Below the pieces are notes generated by a model. That model had not been told where the DNA came from, searched no databases, and worked only from the letters and a program-made list of their open reading frames with translations. A DNA stretch of 64,000 nt from Muribaculaceae bacterium (GTDB lineage Bacteria; Bacteroidota; Bacteroidia; Bacteroidales; Muribaculaceae), in the NCBI GenBank assembly GCA_016290325.1, contig JAEETL010000001.1:1-64000 (forward strand), read 5' to 3'. Both the position numbers and the translations under genes were made by a program. Position 1 is the stretch's first letter. Every line of letters starts with the position of its first letter. Positions 33,990 through 43,039 of this stretch are shown piece by piece.

Positions 33990-34021
33990 CAAAGGTAGTA
34001 AAAATAATACTATTTACCAAA
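33990..34021 (-). promoter_or_regulatory. hicAB promoter with an imperfect inverted repeat in the spacer
   Basis: Minus strand: TTTG (34021-34018), 20-bp spacer, TACCTTTG (33997-33990). The spacer is AT-rich with an imperfect dyad (GGTAAATAGTA and TTTTTACTACC), a plausible HicB operator. Confidence 0.65.
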
Positions 34022-34170
34022 TAATTTAATTCATTTTTCAAACAAAACTAGCTTAGCCAAACGAAGAGTCAAATATTTTATTAGTCCTTGCGTGAAACTG
34101 AACCTAGTTTAATTGTTTGAATATCAGAACTGTTGAAGATTCGTTTTATCTAACTTGAACTTATCAAACC

Positions 34171-34202
34171 GGAGCTGGAGGGCAATGCTGCCCTCCAGTT
34201 CC
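34171..34202. terminator. Hairpin downstream of the 291-aa lipoprotein gene
   Basis: 14-bp stem (core CTGGAGGGCA / TGCCCTCCAG) with a 4-nt loop, 53 bp past the stop. T-runs on both sides are weak, so efficiency is uncertain. Confidence 0.55.
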
Positions 34203-34254
34203 TGATTTTAGTGTAGTTAAGCCTTAGCTTTGAGATTGCATCGGGCACTTAATT

Positions 34255-35130
34255 TTACTCACTCTTTGATTTCTTGTCGCGGTTTGATGAACCACCACGC
34301 TTTATCAGGTCAACGATGTCGCTAGCGCTGCCCGATCCTATTGATTTATAACGGGAGAAAGAAAAGTCAGGTTCTCCCTTGATGAGGTCGGCGGTAATCC
34401 AAACTTTTCCATCATCGTAGTAGTAATCATAGAAAGTGTGTTCGCCTACCTTGTGAACATTCCAATTAGGTGCATTCTCAAGGGCTTGATAGAACTCCTC
34501 ACCAGGAATGGTGTCAAACTCAAAATAGATGCTCTCGTCGCTTCGTTCCGTTTCGGTCAGCTGGGGAAACTCCACGCCCAGCAGTTTGGTGAGTGTGTCG
34601 CGATCGACGATACTGTTGTCCGATCGGTCGTTCCTGAAAACAATCTCAAACCCCTTCCATGAGTCTTGCTCCCTGCACATCATTTCAATTTCGACGTGAA
34701 TGCGGTCACCCAGGATCTCTGGCTTCTTCTTGTCGGCGGTCAATGTAGTATCGAGGTTAAAGAAGAGCCTCATGTTATTTTCCTTTCCCAGATCAAATGT
34801 GTGCCATCGTTCGTATTGACCACTATTGACCTGATCCACGATTTTTTGGACCTCGGCTGGGGAAACTTCCTCCAGGAACTTGCAGCACACAATGAACCGT
34901 TCGTCACCATCAATGAAATCGGTCTTGGTATAGTACTCCTCGATGGTGTACTCGGGCAGGATGGGAAGGTCAAGTAATTTGTCGAGTTCGGCCTTGTCCT
35001 TGAAGGGCAGCACCGTGCTGTCATCAATTTTGTACTTCTTAGGACCACACGAGGTGGTAAACATCAATGTACCGGCTATGAATAACAGGCCTATGGCTAA
35101 CAGCAATCTGTGTTGTGATGTGGGTTTCAT
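34255..35130 (-). CDS. Lipoprotein of unknown function
   Basis: 291 aa. Lipobox MFTTSCGP (Cys about 28). The mature protein is acidic, mixed alpha/beta, with no recognisable domain, one Cys pair (FIVCCKF) and a basic tail (SSNRDKKSKSE). A Tyr/Asp patch FYDYYYDDGK lies near residue 240. It is flanked by the hicAB promoter region and the M16 protease gene, with a hairpin after it. Possibly cotranscribed with the M16 gene (123-bp gap), but nothing shows this. Confidence 0.7.
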   Translation of the reverse strand: MKPTSQHRLLLAIGLLFIAGTLMFTTSCGPKKYKIDDSTVLPFKDKAELDKLLDLPILPEYTIEEYYTKTDFIDGDERFIVCCKFLEEVSPAEVQKIVDQVNSGQYERWHTFDLGKENNMRLFFNLDTTLTADKKKPEILGDRIHVEIEMMCREQDSWKGFEIVFRNDRSDNSIVDRDTLTKLLGVEFPQLTETERSDESIYFEFDTIPGEEFYQALENAPNWNVHKVGEHTFYDYYYDDGKVWITADLIKGEPDFSFSRYKSIGSGSASDIVDLIKRGGSSNRDKKSKSE

Positions 35131-35253
35131 AATGACAGTTTTATAAGTTGGAGATATGATTTAAATATACTCCGCTTGTTTTAACAATAATGAGCCAGGA
35201 TTCTCGTCAAGAGTTCCCAGCTCATTATTGTCATAAACACTCGGGTTTAATGA

Positions 35254-38097
35254 TTACTTCTCAGGGCTCATCACCATCTCGATATAGTCGCCGGACGCTA
35301 AGATCTGGCGGGCAAAGGCTGCGATAGTCTCAGGGGTCTGAGCCTTAACAATATCCTCATAACCGGTCATGTCATCGAGGCCCATGAGCAGGTATTGCTG
35401 GATGTTGGTCCTCCAATACCAGTTCTCCTTGAGGTTGGTGGCGTGGTCCTTGAGCATGTTCTCCTTGGCCTCGGCCAGGGCGGTGGCATCAATGGTAGTG
35501 CATGCATTCTGCATCTCTTCCTTAAGGATGTTAAGTGCCAACTCCTCAAACTCGGGATTGACGGGGGCGACTGCAAGAACCATCACACGGGGTTTGCCGT
35601 CGGCGACACCAGGACCTGCGCTACCAATGGCTTGAGTTGAATAGGCTGCGCCAGCGTCCTCGCGGATCTTCTGCAGATAAACACGGCTCATCACCTGACC
35701 CAGGATGTCGGCCTTGATAGAGTTCTCCAGGCTGTAAGGAATTTGGTCGGTGTGCCAGATAACTACCTCAAAGTCCTTGGGAGATTCCATCTTGCGGGTG
35801 AAGTGGTTAATGACTTTACCCTTGGGCATCTCGGTGGTGTTCACCCAGTCGGTCTTCTTGCCCTTCTTGGCGGGCAGGCTTGCGATGTACTGCTCGATGA
35901 GCGGGCGGAGAGTAGCCTCATCAAAGTTGCCGACAAACAAGAAGGTGTAGTTGGCGGCGTTAGCGGTGCGCTCCTTGGCAATCTGCATAATGCGGTCCAG
36001 GCTCACCTGCTTCAGGTCCTCAACATTGAAGGGCTTGTTGCGCCAGCTGCGGTTGCTGATGATGTACTGCAGCGTGTCGCTCATGGCGTTCTCGGGCATG
36101 AGGTCCTTGTTCTTGAGCTGGGTCTCCATCAAGTTCATGGTCTGTTTGAACTTCTTCTCATCGGGGGTGAGAGCGGTGAACTTGAGGTAAACGAGCTGCA
36201 TCATGGTCTCCAGATCCTTAACGGTGCTGTTGCCGCCGATGCCGTCGGTGTGATTGCCGATGTTGATGTAAGCGCTGGCTTGCTTACCGGCAAGCGCCTT
36301 CTTGAGATCAGAGTTGGAGAAGTTGCCCAGACCAGTGAAAGAGTCCAGGCTACTAAGCAAATTGAGGTTGGCCCAGTCTTTCTCGCCATAGAGCGACTGA
36401 CCACCGCGCTGGAATGCGCTCATCGAGATTTCGTCCTGCTTGAAGTCGGTCTTCTTGAGCACGACGCGTGCGCCATTGCTCAGCTCAAGAATCTTGTAGC
36501 CGAACAACTGGTTTTCACTCTCCTTAACGATTTTACCCTTCTTGGGCAACTTGGCCATCAAGGGCTCGTTCACTACATTGTCCACATATGGGGTGATGTC
36601 GGCACTGTTAGCAGCATCGAGTGCAGCCTGGAAGCCTTCAATAGTAGGATATACAGCGCCGTCTTTCTCCTGGTTAAAGTCGGTGATCACCAGATTCTTG
36701 CCATCGGTGTTGATGAGTTCGGGGATAATCATGTTGACCATGTCAACGGTGATGTTGGGAGCGATCATTCCTGCAAGTTGGAAATCCTGCTCTACCGAGG
36801 TGAGGGGTTCGCCATCAAGGAAGTGGCTGCAGCAGCCGCGGCCATAGATCTCGTTCTCCACCTTGTCGCGCTCGTTATACCACCTCTCCATCGAGCTCAT
36901 GTACTCGTCACGAGCCCTGTCATACTCGCTGGCGGTGAAACCGTGCTTGGCGACACGCAGTGCCTCTTGAATCAAGGCTTGGGCACTAGCTTCAGATTTG
37001 CCCTCTTTGGGCATGGCTTCCAAGGTGAAGGCATCCATCGTCTTGGCGATTCCCAGGTAGCTGCCGTCATAGCAATAAGCCCTGTCAAAGGGGCAGTCAG
37101 GCTCCTGAGCCATGTCGCTCAAGCGGGTGTTGAGCATGCGTGTTGCCATTCCCTCGAGGTAGCCCAGCATAATGTAGTCCAGATTGACTTTTTCCTCACG
37201 AGGAATAGCGGGGTGCTTGAACATGACGGTTACCTCGCTGTATTGCTGTTCTTTATCCTTATCAACAATGATGATGGGATTCTCGTTGTCGGGAACTACC
37301 TCGTCAACCACTTGGGCTGCATCGGGACTGGGGGCGGGAACATCCTTGAAGAGCTCCTTGATTTGTGCCTCGATGTGATCAACGTCAACATCACCCACGA
37401 TTACCAGGGCCTGGTTGTCGGGACGATACCACTTGTGGTAGTAGTCACGCAACTCATTGTACTTGAAGTTGTCAACGACATCCATCAAGCCGATGGGCAA
37501 ACGCTTGCCATACTTCGAGTTGGGGAACAATGCCTCGAGCTGGCGCTCCAACATACGCATTTGGGGGCTTTGTCCCAGTCGCCACTCCTCATGGATGACG
37601 CCGCGCTCCTTGTCGATCTCCTCGTCGGTGAGCAACAGGCCGCCGCTCCAGTCCTTGAGGATGAGCAGGCAGGAGTCGATGGCGCTCTGGCGTGTGCTGG
37701 GCACGTCGTTGATGTTATAGACGGTCTCGGCAATGCTGGTGTAGGCGTTCAGGTCACCACCGAAGTTCACACCCAGCGAGCGGGTGTAGTCGATGATGCC
37801 CTTGCCCTCGCCGTTGAAGTGCTCACTGCCGTTAAAGGCCATGTGCTCGAGGAAGTGGGCCAAACCGCGCTGGCTCTCCTCCTCCTGGATGGAACCCACG
37901 CGCTGGGCAATGTAGAAGTTGACGCGGTTCTCGGGATAATTGTTGTTGCGGATGTAGTAGGTCAGTCCGCAATCCAATTTGCCGATACGCACATCAGGGT
38001 CCATTGGGATGGGCGGCATCTCCTGGGCCATTGTCACGTTGGCGCTGAAAGCCACTAGCATGAGCAGCAGTACAGCAAAGAATTTTTTCATTGTCAT
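35254..38097 (-). CDS. M16-family zinc metallopeptidase (PqqL/insulinase-like), secreted
   Basis: 947 aa, two tandem M16 halves. A signal peptide precedes LDCGLTYYIRNNNYPENRV and the inverted zinc motif GLAHFLEHMAFNG (HFLEH, about 80-84). The distal Glu is expected in a GVIHEEWR-like stretch (about 168). The second, non-catalytic half begins near residue 530 (LELSNGARVVLKKTDFK). Such enzymes degrade peptides in the periplasm or at the cell surface. The start could be the Met at 38091 (MKKFFAV). The -7 box TAATTTTG at 38222 gives a leader of about 120 nt. Confidence 0.93.
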   Translation of the reverse strand: MTMKKFFAVLLLMLVAFSANVTMAQEMPPIPMDPDVRIGKLDCGLTYYIRNNNYPENRVNFYIAQRVGSIQEEESQRGLAHFLEHMAFNGSEHFNGEGKGIIDYTRSLGVNFGGDLNAYTSIAETVYNINDVPSTRQSAIDSCLLILKDWSGGLLLTDEEIDKERGVIHEEWRLGQSPQMRMLERQLEALFPNSKYGKRLPIGLMDVVDNFKYNELRDYYHKWYRPDNQALVIVGDVDVDHIEAQIKELFKDVPAPSPDAAQVVDEVVPDNENPIIIVDKDKEQQYSEVTVMFKHPAIPREEKVNLDYIMLGYLEGMATRMLNTRLSDMAQEPDCPFDRAYCYDGSYLGIAKTMDAFTLEAMPKEGKSEASAQALIQEALRVAKHGFTASEYDRARDEYMSSMERWYNERDKVENEIYGRGCCSHFLDGEPLTSVEQDFQLAGMIAPNITVDMVNMIIPELINTDGKNLVITDFNQEKDGAVYPTIEGFQAALDAANSADITPYVDNVVNEPLMAKLPKKGKIVKESENQLFGYKILELSNGARVVLKKTDFKQDEISMSAFQRGGQSLYGEKDWANLNLLSSLDSFTGLGNFSNSDLKKALAGKQASAYINIGNHTDGIGGNSTVKDLETMMQLVYLKFTALTPDEKKFKQTMNLMETQLKNKDLMPENAMSDTLQYIISNRSWRNKPFNVEDLKQVSLDRIMQIAKERTANAANYTFLFVGNFDEATLRPLIEQYIASLPAKKGKKTDWVNTTEMPKGKVINHFTRKMESPKDFEVVIWHTDQIPYSLENSIKADILGQVMSRVYLQKIREDAGAAYSTQAIGSAGPGVADGKPRVMVLAVAPVNPEFEELALNILKEEMQNACTTIDATALAEAKENMLKDHATNLKENWYWRTNIQQYLLMGLDDMTGYEDIVKAQTPETIAAFARQILASGDYIEMVMSPEK

Positions 38098-38221
38098 AAT
38101 AGTTGTTTTTAGTACTGTATAAAGAATAATAATCGTTTCGTTATCTTATCATTGCTTGTTTCCAAGTAACACTTTTCTTATTGTTTTTGTCTATTAGACA
38201 CACTAACTGCATGAAAAACTA

Positions 38222-38229
38222 CAAAATTA
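38222..38229 (-). promoter_or_regulatory. -7 box TAATTTTG upstream of the M16 protease
   Basis: Minus-strand match to TAnnTTTG, about 125 bp upstream of the start codon, downstream of the preceding gene's terminator. Confidence 0.45.
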
Positions 38230-38277
38230 AAGCATTTTTTTGAAAAAAAGCCATTTTTTCTATGCCCATCAGTCAAT

Positions 38278-38309
38278 AACACAAAAATTCCCTTGATAGA
38301 AGGGAATTT
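38278..38309 (-). terminator. Terminator after the alpha/beta hydrolase gene
   Basis: Perfect 10-bp stem AAATTCCCTT / AAGGGAATTT with a 5-nt loop; followed on the minus strand by TTGTGTT. It lies 9 bp past the stop. Confidence 0.8.
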
Positions 38310-38317
38310 AAGTTCGT

Positions 38318-39718
38318 TTATTGCTTCACTGTCGATTGCAGCCAGGTGACGATGTCGTTGATGACCTGGGGATTCATCGTCTCGTGGATGAGTGCATAGT
38401 TGGAACTGCCCACCCAGCCGTCGCAGGTCTGGAAAAGATGGTTCAATCCTTCATATTTCCTGACGGTGGCATGAGGCACCAGATGGGCAATAGCGACTAG
38501 ATTGTCGTCACAGGCCACCTGACAGTCAAGCGTGCCGTTGATGGCGAGTGTGGGGCACTTGATATTGCTGAGGAACTTCGTTGGGTCATATTTCACTAGA
38601 CCGCGAGTGTCAGGAGACATCATTCTGTCGATGGCAAACTCGTTGATTTCTTCTGTAGTGATTGTAGGGTCGACAGCCTTGAGTTTTTCGATTGCCTCTT
38701 GCTGGGCCGGATTGTTAACAATCAGCTCTTGCAGTTGTTTGCGCATCGTGAGAGAATCGGTATCGGTGGCAATGATGTCCAGTAACTGGTCATTGAGGCT
38801 TTGTGCCTCTTCGTCGGGCTCGACACCCATTGTGTAGCTGATCATGCGCGACTGCTTCTTGGCCAACTCCAATCCGCTGACACCCACACCAGCCATCGAC
38901 ACGATATAAGCAATCTCGTCGGGATAGTTGGCAGCGTTCATGAAGGCAATTATGCCGCCCTCGCTATGTCCCAGAATGCCCACTTGGGATGCATCAACCT
39001 CGGGACGGGCTGCCAGATAGTGCACTGCAGCCATGGCGTCGTCGGCCATCAGCGCTGTTTCAACATTGATGGGGCCGTTAGTATGGCTCTCTCCAGCGCC
39101 GCGCTTGTCATATCGCAGGACGACAAAACCATTGCGACTCAGCGCGTCGGCCATCAGCAGGAAGGGCTTGTGGCCAGAAATGTTCTCGTCGCGGTCGAGC
39201 AACCCCGTACCATGGACGAAAACTACCGCAGGGAAGTGGCTACCAGTATTGGGCACAGTCAACGTGCCTGCCAGAGTCATGTCACCGTTAGTAAAGGTGA
39301 CATTCTCGCTGTGATAGGGTTTATTTTGGTCGGCCTCGATTGCTGCCTCCTGGGGGCGGTCATTGCCGGTGTTTCGAGTCATTCTCAGAGGATAATCTGT
39401 GCCAAATTGGGTGAATATGCCGACAAGTGTGTCGTTCTCTAGCTTACCCTTATATGAGGCATATGCTTCGGCAATTTCCACATTCAACTCATTTCCCCTG
39501 ATAGTAGCAATCGCAGGAAGATCGAAGGCTTTCTGGTCGGGCGAGTCCCAAGTAAAGGTGACGCTATCGTTGGTCTGCTCGATATGGAATACAATCGACA
39601 GAGACATGGGGCCGGCTTCAAGCGCGCCTTTCCATGAGCCGTTAAGGTCGGGGTTTTGTGCCATGGCGTTGGTTAGCATGGCGATACACAGTAGCAAGGT
39701 GATGGATAAACGTTTCAT
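38318..39718 (-). CDS. Secreted alpha/beta hydrolase (serine esterase/peptidase-like)
   Basis: 466 aa. Signal peptide, an N-terminal beta-rich domain (about 22-125, NGSWKGALEAGPMSLSIVFH), then an alpha/beta-hydrolase domain. Oxyanion region FVHGTGLLDRDENISGH, RYDKRGAGES, nucleophile elbow ILGHSEGG (Ser about 249), acid in INGTLDCQVACDDN and His in YEGLNHLF. It acts outside the cytoplasm; the substrate could be acyl esters or acylated sugars. Gap of 55 bp from the upstream lipoprotein pair, so probably the last gene of that operon. Confidence 0.88.
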   Translation of the reverse strand: MKRLSITLLLCIAMLTNAMAQNPDLNGSWKGALEAGPMSLSIVFHIEQTNDSVTFTWDSPDQKAFDLPAIATIRGNELNVEIAEAYASYKGKLENDTLVGIFTQFGTDYPLRMTRNTGNDRPQEAAIEADQNKPYHSENVTFTNGDMTLAGTLTVPNTGSHFPAVVFVHGTGLLDRDENISGHKPFLLMADALSRNGFVVLRYDKRGAGESHTNGPINVETALMADDAMAAVHYLAARPEVDASQVGILGHSEGGIIAFMNAANYPDEIAYIVSMAGVGVSGLELAKKQSRMISYTMGVEPDEEAQSLNDQLLDIIATDTDSLTMRKQLQELIVNNPAQQEAIEKLKAVDPTITTEEINEFAIDRMMSPDTRGLVKYDPTKFLSNIKCPTLAINGTLDCQVACDDNLVAIAHLVPHATVRKYEGLNHLFQTCDGWVGSSNYALIHETMNPQVINDIVTWLQSTVKQ

Positions 39719-39773
39719 AACATGTGCATTATTTAAGTGATTGTAATTTAGTTTCGGAGTAAACTAGGGCTTA

Positions 39774-40436
39774 TTATTTACCTTCATTACCGATGGAGTC
39801 GTCGTTCCAGCAGGCCTTCTTGACACTCATGCTACCGTTGCCATTAGGACGCATCTTCACGATAAAGCAAGTGTTGCTGTTGGTTGTCCCACGCTTGTAG
39901 GCCTGACGGTCGTTATAGACGTCGATGATGGTGGCCAGGTTTTGCTTGGTGTTGGCGACATTTTCATCGATCAGACTGTTCTCCATATAGAAGCTGCGTT
40001 TGCTGCTGATGGTTTTTGAACTCATATAGCGAAAACCACTCACCTCGCCCATCTTCTCAGCTATGATTGTGCATTTAGCTGTAAGCGTAGCGTAAGGTAG
40101 GTAGGTGAGCAAAGTATCGGTCTTCGGCACAAAGGCGTAATCCAGGCCGATTTTTACAGGAATCTGGTGAGTGCTCACAGTCTTGCTCCAATTATACTGT
40201 GTCAATGCTGAGTCGGCGGGATAAGCTTTGATGGTATCAACGACGTTGACCCCATCGTCGCCCTTATAGGTGACCACCATATCGCACAAGTCCAACAAGT
40301 CCCTTGAGCAGTCAATACTGTAGGTAACCTTCAGGGGCACCTCTTCATTGGTCTCGGCTTGCTGCTGGTCACAAGAAGTCAATGCCATTGCTGCAACAAG
40401 CATCATGATGGTGAAGTTAGATAATAGCTTTTTCAT
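39774..40436 (-). CDS. Lipoprotein of unknown function, paralogue of the next gene
   Basis: 220 aa. Lipobox MALTSCDQ (Cys about 22). A beta-rich N-terminal half contains SRDLLDLCDMVVTYKGDDGV, aligned with SDDLIAASDIEITYKGKGGI in the adjacent gene. The start overlaps the end of that gene by 4 bp (ATGA), so expression is coupled. No catalytic motif. Likely a periplasmic or surface pair; the function cannot be assigned. Confidence 0.72.
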   Translation of the reverse strand: MKKLLSNFTIMMLVAAMALTSCDQQQAETNEEVPLKVTYSIDCSRDLLDLCDMVVTYKGDDGVNVVDTIKAYPADSALTQYNWSKTVSTHQIPVKIGLDYAFVPKTDTLLTYLPYATLTAKCTIIAEKMGEVSGFRYMSSKTISSKRSFYMENSLIDENVANTKQNLATIIDVYNDRQAYKRGTTNSNTCFIVKMRPNGNGSMSVKKACWNDDSIGNEGK

Positions 40437-41059
40437 CGTTCTGTTTTTTTAGAGGGTTCTTGTTCATTTTGCTCTTCGGCGTTGATGATGGCGTCATTCA
40501 CCTCAAACTCGCCATTGTTGATGCTCACCTTTTGGACCAGGGAGTGAAAACCTTCAATAAAACCACCATTGAAGAGGCCTGGAGTCAATTCTTGCAATCC
40601 CAGATAGGCTGCAACCTTGCTACTAGCGATGTCATCAATGTCAATCGGTTTCACGGTCCAATCAAAAATTGGAATCTTTAAAAAAGACGTTGATATGCAC
40701 ATGCATTTGAGTTCCAAGGCCAGTTGGCATCTCTCCTTGTCAAACTTGGCTTCAGGCTTGATGAGCATGCGGTAATTGACGACGCCAATCTCGGTCGGGA
40801 ACGAGTCGTTGACAATATTTTTTTGCCAGCGAGTCGAGGTGATGGTGTCGGTGACGTCAATGCCACCCTTGCCCTTGTAGGTGATTTCAATGTCGCTTGC
40901 GGCAATCAGGTCGTCAGATGCTTCCACCTTTATGGTGGTTGTCAATTCTTTCTTGCCATGCGGCTTGTTGTCGGACCCTGGGGTACAGGAGACGATGGCT
41001 ACTGTGGCCAGAATCAGTGTTGCGGTACTCAATAGCGAGGTGATGGATAAGCGTTTCAT
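40433..41059 (-). CDS. Lipoprotein of unknown function, paralogue of the 220-aa lipoprotein
   Basis: 208 aa. Lipobox TVAIVSCTPG (Cys about 25). It shares the (S)DDLIAASDIEITYKGKGG block and a similar strand order with the downstream gene, and has a charged Gln/Glu/Lys-rich tail (EEQNEQEPSKKTER). Possible first gene of a small operon 41059 to 38318 with its paralogue and the alpha/beta hydrolase. Confidence 0.7.
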   Translation of the reverse strand: MKRLSITSLLSTATLILATVAIVSCTPGSDNKPHGKKELTTTIKVEASDDLIAASDIEITYKGKGGIDVTDTITSTRWQKNIVNDSFPTEIGVVNYRMLIKPEAKFDKERCQLALELKCMCISTSFLKIPIFDWTVKPIDIDDIASSKVAAYLGLQELTPGLFNGGFIEGFHSLVQKVSINNGEFEVNDAIINAEEQNEQEPSKKTER

Positions 41060-41092
41060 AATTTGGATAATGATTATTTGATTGATAATAAA

Positions 41093-41488
41093 TTATTGGG
41101 TGACCGAGGGCTCATCCTCGTTCCCCGTAGTGATGATGGAGCCAACAAAAAAGAATGCAAAGGAGAGATAGAATAACCACTTGCCGACGCCGATAATGAA
41201 AAAGGCCGCTGCAGTGAGGGCTGCCAGCGCCATCAGTGCGATGCCGATGATGCCGTTGCGGCGGGACAACTTCTGCTGTTCCATCTTTGTCACGATGGTT
41301 CCTGTTTCCCACAAGACCAGTCCGGCAATGGCGGCACCCTTGGCCCACCACAGGTTGTCGATGAATGGTGCCTGGGCCATGATGCCGGTGAGGTGCATCA
41401 CAATGGCGATGACAGCGATAGTTACTAGGATTGCGCCAACTGTCTTGAGTGCCAGGATCATCGTTTTATTTTTCAGTTCGGGCTCCAA
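41093..41488 (-). CDS. Four-TM membrane protein, unknown function
   Basis: 131 aa. Hydrophobic segments at about 10-34, 46-60, 78-98 and 103-121; a basic loop KMEQQKLSRRNG and an acidic tail GNEDEPSVTQ. No recognised family. It lies 33 bp upstream of the lipoprotein pair in the same direction, so it probably belongs to the same operon. Confidence 0.65.
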   Translation of the reverse strand: MEPELKNKTMILALKTVGAILVTIAVIAIVMHLTGIMAQAPFIDNLWWAKGAAIAGLVLWETGTIVTKMEQQKLSRRNGIIGIALMALAALTAAAFFIIGVGKWLFYLSFAFFFVGSIITTGNEDEPSVTQ

Positions 41489-41536
41489 ATGCGATAAGTT
41501 TTTAAAGGGTTTTGCGACTATAAGGCGACGCGTTGT

Positions 41537-41617
41537 TTACATCAAGAAGGCCGACAGCATTGAGATGATAGCAGTGGCAATGAGTGTCGCGGTGAAGATA
41601 CAAACTTGAGTTTCCAT
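41537..41617 (-). CDS. Possible 26-aa hydrophobic membrane peptide
   Basis: ATG at 41617 opens a 26-codon ORF ending at TAA 41537-41539; the peptide starts METQVCIFTATLIATAII and ends MLSAFLM, almost entirely one transmembrane helix. It lies between the GntR gene and the 131-aa membrane protein, codirectional with both. A chance ORF of this size is possible; the strong hydrophobic pattern is the only support. Confidence 0.3.
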   Translation of the reverse strand: METQVCIFTATLIATAIISMLSAFLM

Positions 41618-41742
41618 AACAGTTAAGTTTTTGTGTCGGCGAATTAAGCGAATGTCGCGAATTGTGTTGTTTTTGTTATAGGCTGAAACTTGGTTTGTTC
41701 AATCGTTTCATTCACCTAATTCGCCGGCGGTTAAAATCGGTT

Positions 41743-42105
41743 TTAATTCTTGAGATAATTGTTGTATAGTTGAGTCAGCTCGGCGGGGGTGATGCCCACG
41801 GCCTTGAGCTGGCCGAGGAAGTAGTCCATCTCGCCCTGCATGAGCTGGTCACGGCGCTGGCGAATGATGGTTTCTTTGGCTTCGGGACTGACGAAGAAAC
41901 CCAGTCCACGTTTCGTGTAGATCACGCCATTTTGCTGCAGGTAGTCGTAGGTACGGGCCACAGTGTTGGCGTTGACCTCAATCTCGGCGGCGAGTTCTCG
42001 CACGCTCGGCACTTTTCCTTCGGGTGTCAGCGCTCCTGAGAGGATCTGGTCCCCGATGCGATCTGCAATCTGCAGATAGATCGCTTTATTATCCTTGAAA
42101 TTCAT
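41743..42105 (-). CDS. GntR-family transcriptional regulator (YtrA type)
   Basis: 120 aa from MNFKDNKAIYLQ. Winged-helix domain: IYLQIADRIGDQILSGAL, KVPSVRELAAEIEVNANTVA, RTYDYLQQNGVIYTKRGLGF. The short C-terminus is the YtrA-type dimerisation helix. YtrA regulators repress adjacent ABC transporter genes. Here the permease and ATPase genes lie immediately upstream in the same transcript, and a perfect dyad sits at their promoter. An in-frame ATG 15 codons upstream gives a low-complexity ISEISEISIN start that derives from the 7-bp repeat and is rejected. Confidence 0.92.
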   Translation of the reverse strand: MNFKDNKAIYLQIADRIGDQILSGALTPEGKVPSVRELAAEIEVNANTVARTYDYLQQNGVIYTKRGLGFFVSPEAKETIIRQRRDQLMQGEMDYFLGQLKAVGITPAELTQLYNNYLKN

Positions 42106-42140
42106 AATATAATGTCGATTAATAGAAATCTCACTAATTT

Positions 42141-42168
42141 CACTAATCACTAATCTCTAATCACTAAT
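42141..42168 (-). repeat. 7-bp-period intercistronic repeat between the ABC permease and the GntR gene
   Basis: Plus strand CACTAAT CACTAAT CTCTAAT CACTAAT, with a further CACTAAT at 42132. On the coding strand GATTAGT/GATTAGA units carry TAG every 7 bp right after the permease stop. Confidence 0.75.
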
Positions 42169-42174
42169 CAATTC

Positions 42175-43032
42175 TCACTTCCACCACTTGAGTGAAACTA
42201 CATCTTTATGCTTGAAGAGATACCATGCCAGGCACCATGCAACGAGGGCATAAATAGAGGTCCAAATGATCATCCAAGTGGAGAATTTGCCGCCCATCAT
42301 AAAATCAAGCATCCATCTTGAAAGGGTCTCCATATCGCCAAAGAAATAGAACAGGGGGGCTGCAATGATGACCAAGCAGATCTCGAGGGCATAAATGGCC
42401 GCAAAAGTCTTGAGCAGTGACAGACGGGGCCACAGCACGCTGCCCAACATGTAAACACCCGCACTTGCAATAACACCGATCCACATGGCTATGCCAATGC
42501 CGCGAGAGAAATCAGAAAGTTCAGAGATATTGTCAAAATTATATTTCGTCGCCCCAACGCCATCCAGGAAATTGATGGGTCCGGGAACATAGAACGTGTC
42601 ACTCCTGAATCCCCACAAAATGGCTATACGGGTGAGGTCGGCCAGTTGGGCGCATGCCAAGTAGACTACGATTGCTCCCACCACATAGATGAGCACATTG
42701 ACCAGGAACTTCTCCAGTGTCGATGAGGGCGAGGTGAGCAGGTAAGTGCGGCCTGTTTTGGACGTGAGGTTCCTGAACGCCAATGATGCTGTAACGCAAA
42801 TGACGAGTGACATGATTGAGCCGATGAACACTTTTGGTGTATTGGTGCCAAATTCTTCAAAGGTCTCGGCATCAAGTGCTCCTGTAAAGATGTTGCCTAA
42901 TATCATAAACATCGTGAGCAGGCCGTAGATGCCGATGATGGTGAACAGGATGCCGCGCTTGTTCTCTACCAGTTCCTTGCGCAGTGTGGCCGTGAAACGG
43001 CTCCAGTCGAAAGTTTGATTGACGGTATTCAT
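42175..43032 (-). CDS. ABC transporter permease
   Basis: 285 aa with about six TMs (about 29-50, 71-90, 110-130, 178-200, 208-230, 250-272). The N-terminus NQTFDWSRFTATLRKELVENKRG resembles the coupling helix of ABC-2 permeases. It lies 7 bp after the ATPase gene. Substrate unknown; YtrA-controlled ABC systems often respond to cell-envelope-active compounds. Confidence 0.85.
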   Translation of the reverse strand: MNTVNQTFDWSRFTATLRKELVENKRGILFTIIGIYGLLTMFMILGNIFTGALDAETFEEFGTNTPKVFIGSIMSLVICVTASLAFRNLTSKTGRTYLLTSPSSTLEKFLVNVLIYVVGAIVVYLACAQLADLTRIAILWGFRSDTFYVPGPINFLDGVGATKYNFDNISELSDFSRGIGIAMWIGVIASAGVYMLGSVLWPRLSLLKTFAAIYALEICLVIIAAPLFYFFGDMETLSRWMLDFMMGGKFSTWMIIWTSIYALVAWCLAWYLFKHKDVVSLKWWK

Positions 43033-43039
43033 AGTGGTG

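Noticed and set aside
35743-38058. 771-codon open frame antisense to the M16 protease gene
   Set aside because: It mirrors a well-supported metallopeptidase frame; its length follows from codon usage in the sense strand, and its product shows only a repetitive V/L/D/G-rich composition.
42106-42150. 15-codon extension of the GntR gene (ISEISEISIN)
   Set aside because: It is translated from the 7-bp repeat tract and precedes the conserved start of the winged helix.
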